From Desmospora activa DSM 45169 (lineage in GTDB: Bacteria; Bacillota; Bacilli; Thermoactinomycetales; DSM-45169), in NCBI RefSeq assembly GCF_003046315.1, contig NZ_PZZP01000001.1:682001-746000 (forward strand): a stretch of 64,000 nt of DNA. The letters are read 5' to 3'. The notes beneath the pieces were generated by a model. It had not been told where the DNA came from, did not search any database, and saw only the letters and a list, made by a program, of their open reading frames with translations. Shown here one piece after another: positions 45,191 to 53,630 of the stretch. Each line of letters begins with the position of its first letter. The stretch's first letter is position 1. The position numbers were made by a program, and so were the translations under genes.

Positions 45191-46738
45191 ATGCGAAGGG
45201 TTCAATTTTTTGATACCACCTTGCGGGACGGTGAGCAGTCCCCGGGAGTAAATCTGAGTGCGGAGGAAAAGGTGACGATCGCCCTTCAGCTGGAGAAGCT
45301 CGGTATTCATGTGATCGAGGCCGGTTTTGCAGCGTCCTCCCAGGGAGATCAGGAAGCGGTGCGACAGGTGGGGGAGCGCGTCAAAAACGCCACCGTCGTC
45401 AGCTTGGCACGAGCGGTTTCGGGCGATATCGAAAAAGCGTGGACAGCTTTGAAGAGTGCAGAGGCACCAGGGATTCATATCTTTTTGGCGACATCGCCGA
45501 TCCACCGTCGCTATAAGCTAAATATGAGTCAAGAGGAAGTATTGGAGCGGGCGGAAGCAGCCGTGCGATTGGCGAAACAGTACTTCCCGGTTGTGGAGTT
45601 TTCAACAGAGGACGGCGGACGGACCGAGTTGGATTTCTTGTGCCGAGTGGGGGAGCGGGTGATCGCCGCCGGCGCAGATGTCCTCAATATTCCCGACACT
45701 GTCGGCTATATGACACCCCAGGAGTACGGAAATATCTTTCGCCATTTAAAGGAAAATGTAAAAGGCATTGAAAAAGTACGGCTATCCGCTCATTGTCACG
45801 ATGATTTAGGTTTGGCGGTGGCCAACTCCCTTGCCGCCATTGAGGCTGGTGCCGATCAGGTGGAAGGAACGATCAACGGTATCGGCGAACGGGCGGGCAA
45901 CACGGCTTTAGAAGAGGTAGCGGTAGCCTTATCCACCCGTAATGAGTGTTACGGAGTGGAAACTGGGATCAATCTAAAAGAGATTACCCGTACCAGCCGT
46001 CTCGTTAGCAAAATGACAGGGATGTTGGTTCCAGGCAATAAAGCGGTGGTAGGAGCCAACGCCTTTGCCCATGAGTCGGGCATCCATCAAGACGGTATGC
46101 TGAAAAACAGCGCTACCTATGAAATTATGAAGCCGGAGAGTATCGGCCAGGACGGAACCCAGTTGATTCTGGGGAAACATTCGGGGCGTCACGCTTTTCG
46201 CGATAAACTGACCGCCCTTGGCTACTCCTTTGATGATCAGCAGTTAAATCAATTATTTGTTCGCTTCAAGGAAATGACCGACCGCAAAAAGACGATTGAA
46301 GACGATGATCTAGTATCGTTGGTGGAAGAACGGCTAGGAGATGGAGAAGAGATCTTTGAATTTGATGCGATTCAGCTTTCTTACGGCAATCATTCACTAC
46401 CGACCGCCTCGCTACGCCTGATGGATCACCGTCATAACCGTATGGTGGAGGAAGCGGCGTGTGGCAGCGGATCCGTCGATGCTATTTTCCATGCGATCGA
46501 TCGGGCGACTGGAGAGCCGATGGAGTTGACGGATTATAAAATCGTCTCTGTCACCCATGGCAAGGATTCTCTGGGAGAAGTATATGTAAAATTGAAGCGA
46601 AACGGGACAGAAGTACAAGGTAGGGGCGTCAGTACGGATGTGTTGGAAGCGAGCGCCCGCGCCTATATCCACGCGGTGAACCGTATCCTACAACGGGCAG
46701 CAAAACAACCAAAAGCGGAAGCCGTACACACTTCCTAA
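45191..46738 (+). CDS. leuA: 2-isopropylmalate synthase
   Basis: First committed enzyme of leucine synthesis (acetyl-CoA plus 2-ketoisovalerate). The HMGL-like TIM barrel starts FFDTTLRDGEQSPG; the catalytic/metal motif SAHCHDDLGLAVANSLAA lies near residue 200. The C-terminal LeuA regulatory domain (from about 390) allows feedback by leucine. The ATG at 45191 follows AAGGGAGGG; the first 7 codons of the longer frame are rejected for this reason. Confidence 0.96.
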   Translation: MRRVQFFDTTLRDGEQSPGVNLSAEEKVTIALQLEKLGIHVIEAGFAASSQGDQEAVRQVGERVKNATVVSLARAVSGDIEKAWTALKSAEAPGIHIFLATSPIHRRYKLNMSQEEVLERAEAAVRLAKQYFPVVEFSTEDGGRTELDFLCRVGERVIAAGADVLNIPDTVGYMTPQEYGNIFRHLKENVKGIEKVRLSAHCHDDLGLAVANSLAAIEAGADQVEGTINGIGERAGNTALEEVAVALSTRNECYGVETGINLKEITRTSRLVSKMTGMLVPGNKAVVGANAFAHESGIHQDGMLKNSATYEIMKPESIGQDGTQLILGKHSGRHAFRDKLTALGYSFDDQQLNQLFVRFKEMTDRKKTIEDDDLVSLVEERLGDGEEIFEFDAIQLSYGNHSLPTASLRLMDHRHNRMVEEAACGSGSVDAIFHAIDRATGEPMELTDYKIVSVTHGKDSLGEVYVKLKRNGTEVQGRGVSTDVLEASARAYIHAVNRILQRAAKQPKAEAVHTS

Positions 46739-46760
46739 TCGATGACGAGGAGGCGCAACG

Positions 46761-47873
46761 ATGGCCACTGACAAACATATCGCGGTTCTGCCCGGAGATG
46801 GCATCGGGCCGGAAATCGTGGATGAAGGGGTGAAAGTGATAAAAGCGGTGGGTGACCGCTTTAACTACAACTTTCACTTTTCCTTCAACCTGGTGGGAGG
46901 CTGTGCGATCGACGAGCTGCAGCAGCCCCTGCCGGAGGATACGCTAAAACAATGTCGCAAGGCGGATGCCGTGCTTTTGGGAGCGGTGGGAGGCCCGCGC
47001 TGGGATCGGAATCCTGCGCATCTGCGCCCGGAAAACGCTTTGCTCGGATTGCGCAAAGAGCTGGGGTTATACGCCAACCTGCGTCCGGCTATTTTATATC
47101 CAGGGTTAGAGGGCAGTTCCAGCTTAAAAGCAGAAGTGTTGAAAGGAGTAGACTTGTTGGTGGTGCGGGAGTTAACCGGTGGGCTCTACTTCGGAGACAA
47201 ATCGACGGAGCAGACGGACACCGGGCTAAAAGCGACCGATACTCTCGTCTATCATGAGCATGAAATCGAACGGATCGTTCATCGCGCCTTCCAGCTGGCC
47301 CAAGGCAGAAAGAAGCATGTTACCTCTGTCGATAAGGCCAATGTTCTGGAAAGCTCCCGCCTGTGGCGCAGTGTGGTGGAACGTATCGCCAAAGAGTATC
47401 CGGATATTGAAGTGGAGCATATGTTGGTGGACAACTGTGCGATGCAGATGGTGCGCCGCCCGGCTGACTTTGATGTGATTGTGACCGAGAACTTATTTGG
47501 CGATATTTTAAGCGATGAGGCAGCGATCCTGACTGGGTCCATCGGCATGTTGCCTTCAGCCAGCTTGGGTGAAGGAACGTTTGGCTTATATGAACCGGTT
47601 CACGGCTCAGCACCAGATATTGCCGGCCAAGGGTTGGCCAATCCGGTTGCTACGATTCTGTCGGTTGCGATGATGTTCCGACATTCCTTTGAAAATGAGG
47701 AAGTAGCCACAATCATTGAAAGGGCGGTAGAGAGCGTGTTAGCGTCGGGAGCACGTACTGCAGATGTGGCGGCAGCGGGAGAATCAGCCCTCTCCTCAAA
47801 AGAGATGGGGGATCGAATTGTGGAAGCGATCCTACATCAGGCAGATTCCACAGCTTCGATGGGCACACGATAA
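46761..47873 (+). CDS. leuB: 3-isopropylmalate dehydrogenase
   Basis: NAD-dependent oxidative decarboxylation of 3-isopropylmalate in leucine synthesis. Motifs [36 protein letters not shown] and the C-terminal NAD loop [15 protein letters not shown] are intact. 370 residues. It is the last gene before a strong terminator. leuC and leuD, normally next, are not in this window. Confidence 0.96.
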   Translation: MATDKHIAVLPGDGIGPEIVDEGVKVIKAVGDRFNYNFHFSFNLVGGCAIDELQQPLPEDTLKQCRKADAVLLGAVGGPRWDRNPAHLRPENALLGLRKELGLYANLRPAILYPGLEGSSSLKAEVLKGVDLLVVRELTGGLYFGDKSTEQTDTGLKATDTLVYHEHEIERIVHRAFQLAQGRKKHVTSVDKANVLESSRLWRSVVERIAKEYPDIEVEHMLVDNCAMQMVRRPADFDVIVTENLFGDILSDEAAILTGSIGMLPSASLGEGTFGLYEPVHGSAPDIAGQGLANPVATILSVAMMFRHSFENEEVATIIERAVESVLASGARTADVAAAGESALSSKEMGDRIVEAILHQADSTASMGTR

Positions 47874-47944
47874 ACAGGTGATGGTTTTAGTTGAATCTAG
47901 TGATAAAAATAGAAGGGGCCTCGCCCCAATTTGTCATTAATCTT

Positions 47945-47974
47945 AGGAGGGGGAGCTCCCCTTCTTCTTTTTTT
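47945..47974 (+). terminator. Terminator of the ilv-leu operon
   Basis: The palindrome GGGGAGCTCCCC (47950-47961) extends outward by more pairs and is followed by a T-rich tract. A smaller GGGGCCTCGCCCC hairpin lies just upstream. Confidence 0.85.
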
Positions 47975-48074
47975 GGGGGTTTAGGACCATTCCTCGAACT
48001 AGGAATCTCGGGTTCTGCCGTAGCTATGGGTGTTCACAACTTCTGAGCCTGTCTATTTTCCACATTGCCGAGAA

Positions 48075-48500
48075 TTAACTTCTTTTCGTGAATATTTGAA
48101 ACGTAACTCCAAACTGGTCCGTTACCATTCCATATGCAGGACTGAAATAGATGGGCTGTAGCGGCAAAAGAACTTTGCCATTTGGTCGTAATGCTTCATA
48201 AATTTGCTCCGCTTTTGTCTTGTCCTCTACGGTTATACAAATGTTGACTTGATCTCCGCGCTCCAGCGGCTGGTCAGGAGACGAATCACTGACAAACAGT
48301 TCAGCTTCGCCAACAACTAGCACGGAATGAGCGATTCTTTTTTTTGCTTCTTCTGTCATTGGCGGATTACTCTCTTCCTCTGGAGCGTCTCCAAACGTCT
48401 GCTTAAACACGACTTGCGCGCCGAGCGCCTGCTCGTAAAATCGAATTGCTTCGTTCGCATTGCCATTGAGCATAATAAAAGGGGTGAATTGTAAAGCCAT
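48075..48500 (-). CDS. VOC family protein, PhnB-like
   Basis: 141-residue vicinal-oxygen-chelate fold protein: FTPFIMLNGNANEAIRFYEQ at the start and a paired beta-alpha-beta module ending in PAYGMVTDQFGVTFQI. This is the PhnB/YjdN-like branch (glyoxalase/demethylubiquinone methyltransferase-like annotations); substrate unknown. It is divergent from a WYL-domain regulator with a shared control region, which suggests the regulator controls it. Confidence 0.88.
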   Translation of the reverse strand: MALQFTPFIMLNGNANEAIRFYEQALGAQVVFKQTFGDAPEEESNPPMTEEAKKRIAHSVLVVGEAELFVSDSSPDQPLERGDQVNICITVEDKTKAEQIYEALRPNGKVLLPLQPIYFSPAYGMVTDQFGVTFQIFTKRS

Positions 48501-48569
48501 TTTCCTTCAACTCCTTACGTGTCATTATTGTTTTGTGCTGGACTTGTATTTCATTGTATCCGATGATAG

Positions 48570-48584
48570 TGACAACTATTGTCA
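48570..48584. promoter_or_regulatory. Palindrome in the VOC/WYL intergenic region
   Basis: TGACAA-CTA-TTGTCA, a perfect 6-3-6 dyad with partly symmetrical flanks (ATAG outside), lies midway between the divergent genes. YafY-type regulators commonly bind such sites at their own divergent promoter. Confidence 0.6.
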
Positions 48585-48624
48585 TAGTTAGAATAAGCTT
48601 TTTCTGGTGCTAGGAGCGGTACGG

Positions 48625-49566
48625 ATGTCTAAAACGAAACGACTCATGGAATTGATTGTCGCGGTTAATCGCAAACGCCAATTTACGGTGAAAGAACTTG
48701 CCCGCGAATTTGGCGTTTCTCCCAGAACGATTCTTCGCGACTTGCAGGAATTGAGCGAGCTTGGCGTTCCCCTGTATTCGGAAGTCGGCCCCCATGGCGG
48801 ATACCGGATTTTGAAAGAACGGCTCTTGCCCCCGATCGCCTTTACGGAGCAGGAGGCTGTAGCAGTGTTTTTCGCTGTGCAGGCCTTGCGACATTATTCT
48901 TCTCTTCCGTTTGAAACGGAAACTTCGACGGCATTGAATAAGTTTTACAATTTTGTACCGGAAGATGTGCGCGATCGTATTGATCAGATGCGAGACCGGG
49001 TGGACTTTGTAACACCGGTCCGGAAAACGCAGTCTCCTCACCTGTCCGTTTTGCTTGATGCGGCCGTCCGACAAAACGTGCTGCTCATCGATTATGAATC
49101 GCGGCGGCAACGAATGAAGCGAGAAGTCCAACCGATCGGGATTTACACCCGGAATGGATTGTGGTACTGCCCAGCCTATTGTTTTCTCCACAAGTGTTTT
49201 CGCTTGTTCCGTTGCGATCGGATTCATTCAGTCGATCCGTCTGCTTCCAAGCCGCTCGATTTGCGCCAGGTTCATCTGGGTAACAAGGAGTTATTTCGCC
49301 CTAAAGAAGATTGCGTATACGTATTTGCTGAACTGACCGAAGAAGGTGTGGAAAGATGCGAGGTCGAACCTTGGCCGGTTCCGCGGCTTCATGTTCGCAG
49401 TGATGGTACCGGATGGCTTGAAGGAGATATTGCAAAGAAGGACATCCCGTTTTTTGCTTCATTCTTTGTCGGTCTCGGGAAGGAAGCGACGGTACAGCAA
49501 CCGAAGGAATTACGTTCGGCGATCAGGCATCTGCTTTCCGAATTGACGATTCGCTACGCGGACTAA
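48625..49566 (+). CDS. YafY-type HTH and WYL domain transcriptional regulator
   Basis: Winged HTH of the DeoR-like HTH_11 class at residues 1-60 (TVKELAREFGVSPRTILRDLQELSELGVPL), followed by a WYL ligand-binding domain from about 130 (LLIDYESR; NGLWYCPAYC). The ATG at 48625 is 9 bases after AGGAG; the upstream in-frame TTG at 48607 lacks a site. Such proteins sense small molecules or nucleic acid ends; the ligand is unknown here. Confidence 0.9.
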   Translation: MSKTKRLMELIVAVNRKRQFTVKELAREFGVSPRTILRDLQELSELGVPLYSEVGPHGGYRILKERLLPPIAFTEQEAVAVFFAVQALRHYSSLPFETETSTALNKFYNFVPEDVRDRIDQMRDRVDFVTPVRKTQSPHLSVLLDAAVRQNVLLIDYESRRQRMKREVQPIGIYTRNGLWYCPAYCFLHKCFRLFRCDRIHSVDPSASKPLDLRQVHLGNKELFRPKEDCVYVFAELTEEGVERCEVEPWPVPRLHVRSDGTGWLEGDIAKKDIPFFASFFVGLGKEATVQQPKELRSAIRHLLSELTIRYAD

Positions 49567-49714
49567 TCCTCCTTTTTTGTGATACGATAAAAATAAAAAA
49601 TGAAAGCGAGTGAACGCTCTTGCATCCGATATGAGCGTATTGAGCCACGAGAGGAACTGCTCGTGGCCCCCCTCTCCTTTTCGATATCGTGTATACCATT
49701 ATCGGAAGGGATGA

Positions 49715-50887
49715 GTGGTTTTGGGCGACGAGCAAAAGGAAAGGCGTCTGTTTCGCCTGATTTGGTGGTCCAGCTTTTGTTGGTCCTTCGGTTTGGCAAT
49801 GTATCAGGGTGTCATCGGTAAATATGCTATTGACCATTTTCAGCTGTCACCATTGGCGTATGGATGGTTGGACAGTGTGCGGGAATGGCCAGGATTATGC
49901 TTAGTGATCCTGTTGGCGCTGTTGTCGCGGTTATCGATGCGTTGGCTGTGGGTGTGCAGCCTTCTTTTGACGGCAGTGGGGCTGTGGTTGCATGCTTGGT
50001 CGCTTCCGTTTTTGGGGCTGTTGGGGATCACCCTTCTTACCAGCACCGGTGTTCATGTGGGGGCGGTGGTGCGGGATACATTGACGATGGCATGGGCCAA
50101 ACCCACTGTACGAGCCCGCCGCTTGGGCCAGATGGCCAGCGGCAGTGCAGCGGCGGGATTGTTGGGGTTGGGGGCGGTTGCACTCCTCAGTGGAACCCTC
50201 CCACTAAAGGTTCAACTGGTGATCGCCGGTTGCTGGTCTGTGGGTGGGGCGATTTTTGTGATTCCGTTGCAGCAAAAACAGGATGATGAGGGTTTGCTGA
50301 GGAGAGGTTTATTATTTCGGTGGCGGTATCGATCCTATTATGGCTTAGCCTTGTTGTCCGCATTACGGGAAATGGTGACCCTCACCTTTGCCGTGTTTCT
50401 GTTGTTACGAGACATAGGATGGACAGAACGAGAGTTGGCACTGTTGTTGGCGGGTCATGGTCTCCTGGCCGTAATCCTTCGTCCATGGGTTGGTGCCTGG
50501 ATCGACCGAGTAGGTGAAGCGAAGGCGTTGGCCGTTAACTATGCAGTGGTGACGGTCTTGTTTCTCGGATATGGTTGGGTTCGTGAAGCTTGGGTATTGG
50601 CGCTCATTTTTGTGATGGATCACTTATTGACCGCCTTGGATGAAATCGCGCTATCCACCTATGTATCCAAATGGGTTCAACAGGACGAATGGGCTGCGAC
50701 ATTAGCGATGGGAAGCACCATTGCTCACGCCTTTGCTGTGTTGATGCCGCTGGTAGGTGGGATGCTGTGGCTGACGCTAGGCGCAACGGCTCCTTTTCTC
50801 CTGGGGGCGACGGTGACCGTGATCGCCTGCGCTGTTTGCGTGAGGTTGACTCATCGTGGAGGGAACACGGTGAATTCAAAGGATTGA
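49715..50887 (+). CDS. MFS-like membrane transporter, function unknown
   Basis: 390 residues with about 11-12 hydrophobic segments in two halves, the arrangement of a major facilitator, but without a clear motif A. A cytoplasmic loop (VIPLQQKQDDEGLLRRGLL) divides the halves. It starts at GTG 49715 (or TTG 49721) after GGAAGGG. A GCCACGAG/CTCGTGGC hairpin (49644-49667) lies upstream. Substrate cannot be guessed. Confidence 0.75.
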   Translation: MVLGDEQKERRLFRLIWWSSFCWSFGLAMYQGVIGKYAIDHFQLSPLAYGWLDSVREWPGLCLVILLALLSRLSMRWLWVCSLLLTAVGLWLHAWSLPFLGLLGITLLTSTGVHVGAVVRDTLTMAWAKPTVRARRLGQMASGSAAAGLLGLGAVALLSGTLPLKVQLVIAGCWSVGGAIFVIPLQQKQDDEGLLRRGLLFRWRYRSYYGLALLSALREMVTLTFAVFLLLRDIGWTERELALLLAGHGLLAVILRPWVGAWIDRVGEAKALAVNYAVVTVLFLGYGWVREAWVLALIFVMDHLLTALDEIALSTYVSKWVQQDEWAATLAMGSTIAHAFAVLMPLVGGMLWLTLGATAPFLLGATVTVIACAVCVRLTHRGGNTVNSKD

Positions 50888-51050
50888 TTGATCTTGCCCG
50901 CGGGTATAGAAAAATGGCAACGATCGCGTGGGAGAACAGAATCTGGCAACCAGAGGGATTGATCTTACCAATAAGGGGTTTAACCGTTTCAAAAACCGGA
51001 AATAGTTCGACTGGAAGCCAATGAGATAAAATCGGATGGAGGGCTGTTCA

Positions 51051-51602
51051 ATGGCAAAAGTATTAATTATGACCGGAGATGCCGTGGAAGCCTTGGAAGT
51101 GTTTTACCCTTACTATCGCTTGCTCGAAGAAGGGCATGAAGCGGTGATTGCGGCTCCCTCAAAGAAAAAGCTACAAACCGTTGTGCACGATTTTGAGCCG
51201 GCGATGGAAACTTTTACCGAGAAATGGGCGTACGGTTTGGATGCCCATTCTTCCTTTGATGAAGTGAATCCCGCTGAATTTGATGGCTTGATTATCCCTG
51301 GTGGACGTGCACCTGAGCATATTCGTCTCCATGAAAAAGCCCCTGAGCTGATTCGCCATTTCTTCCAAGAAAACAAGCCTGTCGGTGCGATCTGTCATGC
51401 AGCGCTAGTTTTCGCCGTCGTACCAGATGTGGTCAAAGGTAGAGAATTGACTGCTTTTACCGCCTGCCGACCGGAAGTGGAAAGCTATGGCGCTGCCTAT
51501 ATCTCGGAACCGCTTCATGTCGAGGGCAACCTAGTATCAGGCCATGCCTGGCCAGATCTGCCTGGCTTTATGAAAGAGTTTTTTGTGTTGCTCAATCGTT
51601 GA
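51051..51602 (+). CDS. DJ-1/PfpI family protein
   Basis: 183-residue class I glutamine amidotransferase-like fold. The nucleophile elbow AICHAAL (Cys about residue 111) and the conserved Glu in the first strand region are present; FDGLIIPGGRAPEHIR is the family signature. Members act as glyoxalase/deglycase-type stress enzymes or proteases; the specific activity is not determinable. The ATG at 51051 follows GGAGGG at 9 bases. Confidence 0.88.
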   Translation: MAKVLIMTGDAVEALEVFYPYYRLLEEGHEAVIAAPSKKKLQTVVHDFEPAMETFTEKWAYGLDAHSSFDEVNPAEFDGLIIPGGRAPEHIRLHEKAPELIRHFFQENKPVGAICHAALVFAVVPDVVKGRELTAFTACRPEVESYGAAYISEPLHVEGNLVSGHAWPDLPGFMKEFFVLLNR

Positions 51603-51610
51603 TAGATGAA

Positions 51611-51650
51611 CCTCTCTCACCTGAAGAGGCGGGATTCTTACTGTCAGACT
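51611..51650 (-). repeat. IS605/TnpB-type terminal hairpin remnant
   Basis: CCTCTCTCACCTGAAGAGGCGGGATTCT forms the same kind of hairpin, read on the minus strand (AGAATCCCGCC…GAGAGG), as the two 80-nt repeats but with different sequence. No tnpB is attached. It marks the left edge of a mobile-element debris field. Confidence 0.45.
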
Positions 51651-51794
51651 CTAGAAGCGCTCGAATATAGAAGGATTTACCTTCCAAACTCGATCAAAGG
51701 GATCGGTAAGTCCTACTGGGTTCCTAAGCAACATGCGGCTGCATATCTCTCAAGTAATAAGAAAGCCACTCCGTGATGATATTATCCTCTTTAG

Positions 51795-52101
51795 GTAAAC
51801 AGTAAGAAAGTCGCTTACTGTTTACTTGGAGGGGATTTTACTATGAGAAAAATTCGTAATATGTATCCAAGAGAGCTAAAGGAAAAAGCGGTGAAGATGT
51901 ATTTAGAAGGAGACGGGGCTATCAATCGATGTATTTATCCGTTATTTATGATCTGTTCAACAATGAAGTAGTTGACTACCAAATCAGTAAGCGGAATGAT
52001 TTACGCCTCGTGCCGCCGTTAATCAATACATGCATTTCTACAACCATGATCGTTTCCAAAGCCGGTTCAATCACTTGAGCCCGGTAGATTACCGGGCTTA
52101 A
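51795..52101 (+). mobile_element. Internally deleted IS3-family (IS150-like) relic
   Basis: MRKIRNMYPRELKEKAVKMY (from 51843) is an OrfA transposase N-terminus that breaks off after about 28 residues. Sequence from 51932 encodes the integrase-core piece YLSVIYDLFNNEVVDYQISK, and from 52018, in another frame, the OrfB C-terminus HFYNHDRFQSRFNHLSPVDY up to a stop at 52101. The middle is deleted. A perfect 12-base inverted repeat (GTAAACAGTAAG, 51795-51806 and 51814-51825) lies upstream. It is certainly non-functional. Confidence 0.88.
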
Positions 52102-52125
52102 GCAGTTTAATAGTTGTGGCTTCTT

Positions 52126-52806
52126 TTAAAAATCAAATTTTGCTCTTTGCACCGAGACGTTCCCTGTTGCATGAAGTCGAACGTCAAGATACCCATGATA
52201 TGTCGCGCCGACGTTACCATAGCTCTGCGAATATTTCCCTTTTCCTTTTACTTCCCACACAGCCCCAGAAAGTTTATCAAGCCTTGAGGTATCCGAAGCG
52301 GAATACGGAGGAAGAGCTTTGGCGTCAACATTATATGTAGCACCCTTGATAACTACTAGAGAAGAATTTGAACTTTTCTTCCCATATGTGAACGTTCCAG
52401 AGTTCACCAAATCCCAACGAACACCTACCCACTCATCAAAGGATATTGTTTTCTTCCAAGACTTGGTTCCTAACGCTTCAAGAACTTCTTCACTTTCAAT
52501 TGTTACTTTTCCGAAGAGATTGGAATTTCCGTTGACAGGAACAGTTACTTTATATTCAGATCCCTGTGCCTGATACTCAGACCTCTGCGCTTCATCTTTT
52601 TCTAAAGCTTTTTCCAGTGCTTTATTAATATTTCCTAAATAATCCTCCTTCGAAAGAGGTTCCTTCCCTTGGGATCGTAAGATTTCGTTTGATTTAGCCA
52701 CTGCTTGTTCAAAAGTTTGAGGTTCCCCTTCAGCATAGGCCGGAACTGATGGTATGATAGTGATTCCCATAACAAGAACGGTAACAACAGCAAGAATTTT
52801 TTTCAT
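52126..52806 (-). CDS. Secreted protein of unknown function
   Basis: 226 residues with a classical signal peptide (MKKILAVVTVLVMGITIIPSVPAYA, cleavage after AYA about residue 25). A helical, charged N-part (residues 45-75) precedes a strand-rich, Ser/Gly/Tyr-rich C-part with no recognised domain and no cysteine. GGAGGGG precedes the ATG. Base composition is AT-richer than the surroundings, and the gene ends 25 bases from an IS3 relic, so acquisition by transfer is likely. Confidence 0.8.
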   Translation of the reverse strand: MKKILAVVTVLVMGITIIPSVPAYAEGEPQTFEQAVAKSNEILRSQGKEPLSKEDYLGNINKALEKALEKDEAQRSEYQAQGSEYKVTVPVNGNSNLFGKVTIESEEVLEALGTKSWKKTISFDEWVGVRWDLVNSGTFTYGKKSSNSSLVVIKGATYNVDAKALPPYSASDTSRLDKLSGAVWEVKGKGKYSQSYGNVGATYHGYLDVRLHATGNVSVQRAKFDF

Positions 52807-52845
52807 ATATTCCCCTCCATAGGACTGAATTACAAGAAACTAAAA

Positions 52846-52854
52846 TGATATAAT
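52846..52854 (+). promoter_or_regulatory. Extended -10 promoter for the 52-residue protein gene
   Basis: TGATATAAT lies 40 bases before the small gene, in the divergent intergenic region. Confidence 0.55.
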
Positions 52855-52893
52855 AGATAGAGGGAATTGTAAATAAAAAAAGGGGATGTTTTT

Positions 52894-53052
52894 ATGGACG
52901 ATAATGAAGAAAAAAACAAGAATGAAGAAAAAGGCAAGAAGGATTCTTTCGATAAACTAATTGACTTTTCTAGTGACATCGTAATTAAGGCTATTGTGAT
53001 AACAGTCATCCTTGTAGCCGTAGCTTTAACGTTCACCTTTTTAAGGAGTTGA
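52894..53052 (+). CDS. Small single-span membrane protein
   Basis: A 52-residue protein: an acidic/lysine-rich N-half (MDDNEEKNKNEEKGKKDS) followed by one hydrophobic helix (about residues 30-50, VIKAIVITVILVAVALTFTF). AAGGGGATG lies 7 bases before the ATG, a promoter is upstream and a terminator follows, so it looks like a real gene. It is divergent from the secreted-protein gene. Function unknown; an immunity or membrane-anchor role for its neighbour is only a guess. Confidence 0.7.
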   Translation: MDDNEEKNKNEEKGKKDSFDKLIDFSSDIVIKAIVITVILVAVALTFTFLRS

Positions 53053-53054
53053 AC

Positions 53055-53086
53055 AAAAAGGCCCCGCCATTAGGCGGCGCTTTTTT
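53055..53086 (+). terminator. Terminator of the small membrane protein gene
   Basis: AAAAAGGCCCCGCC and GGCGGCGCTTTTTT pair across a short ATTA loop. A group II intron remnant begins 7 bases later. Confidence 0.8.
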
Positions 53087-53092
53087 ATTGTG

Positions 53093-53622
53093 GTGTGCCC
53101 GTCATGGGCACGCTCTCTAGGGTGAAAATCCCGAGCGACGAAGGCAGCAGTTGATGAGTCTGCCATACAAGACAAAGTCCATGCTGCCAAAGGGCAGGGA
53201 GCGTAAATGAGGCGGGTGGATAGAGGGGGAAAGAGCGTGTCCTTACCCGGGGCTCTTAAGCTTCCTATTAGTCAACATTCTCCCGGATGATCTGGACAAA
53301 GAACCGGAACGAAGAGACTTGCGCTTTGTTCGCTACGTCGATGACTTCCAAATCTACGAGAAAAAGCTTCCGCGCCGGAGTGCGAGTGAAAGCATGCATC
53401 AACCGCTTTCTGGAACGGAAGCAAAAACTTTAGGTTAACCGGGAGAAAAGCGCAATAGACCGCCCCTGGCGGCGATCCTTTCTGGGGTTTTCCTTCTACC
53501 GTGGAAAACAAACCGGAATCCGGCTGGCTTGTTGTTTTGTGTCAATCGAGATAAACCGCCGTATACCGATCGGTACGTACGGTGGTGTGAGAGGACGGGC
53601 TAGCCGCCCTCTCCTACTCGAT
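53093..53622 (+). mobile_element. Degenerate bacterial class C group II intron
   Basis: The 5' end reads GTGTGCCCGTCATGGGCAC, typical of class C introns. Then comes broken reverse transcriptase sequence: RFVRYVDDFQIY (catalytic box, YVDD at 53334-53345) and, after a frame change and a stop, VNREKSAIDRPWRRSFLGFS. At 53554-53587 a domain V-like hairpin (CCGCCGT…ACGGTGG) and at 53588-53622 a domain VI-like hairpin (GAGAGG…CCTCTC, ending CTACTCGAT) follow. Most of the intron and its ORF are deleted. It lies directly behind a terminator, the preferred target of this class. Confidence 0.88.
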
Positions 53623-53630
53623 ATCGCTTG

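Noticed and set aside
49600-49821. Small open frame before the MFS-like gene
   Set aside because: It overlaps a hairpin and the 5' end of the MFS-like gene in another frame, with no protein signature.
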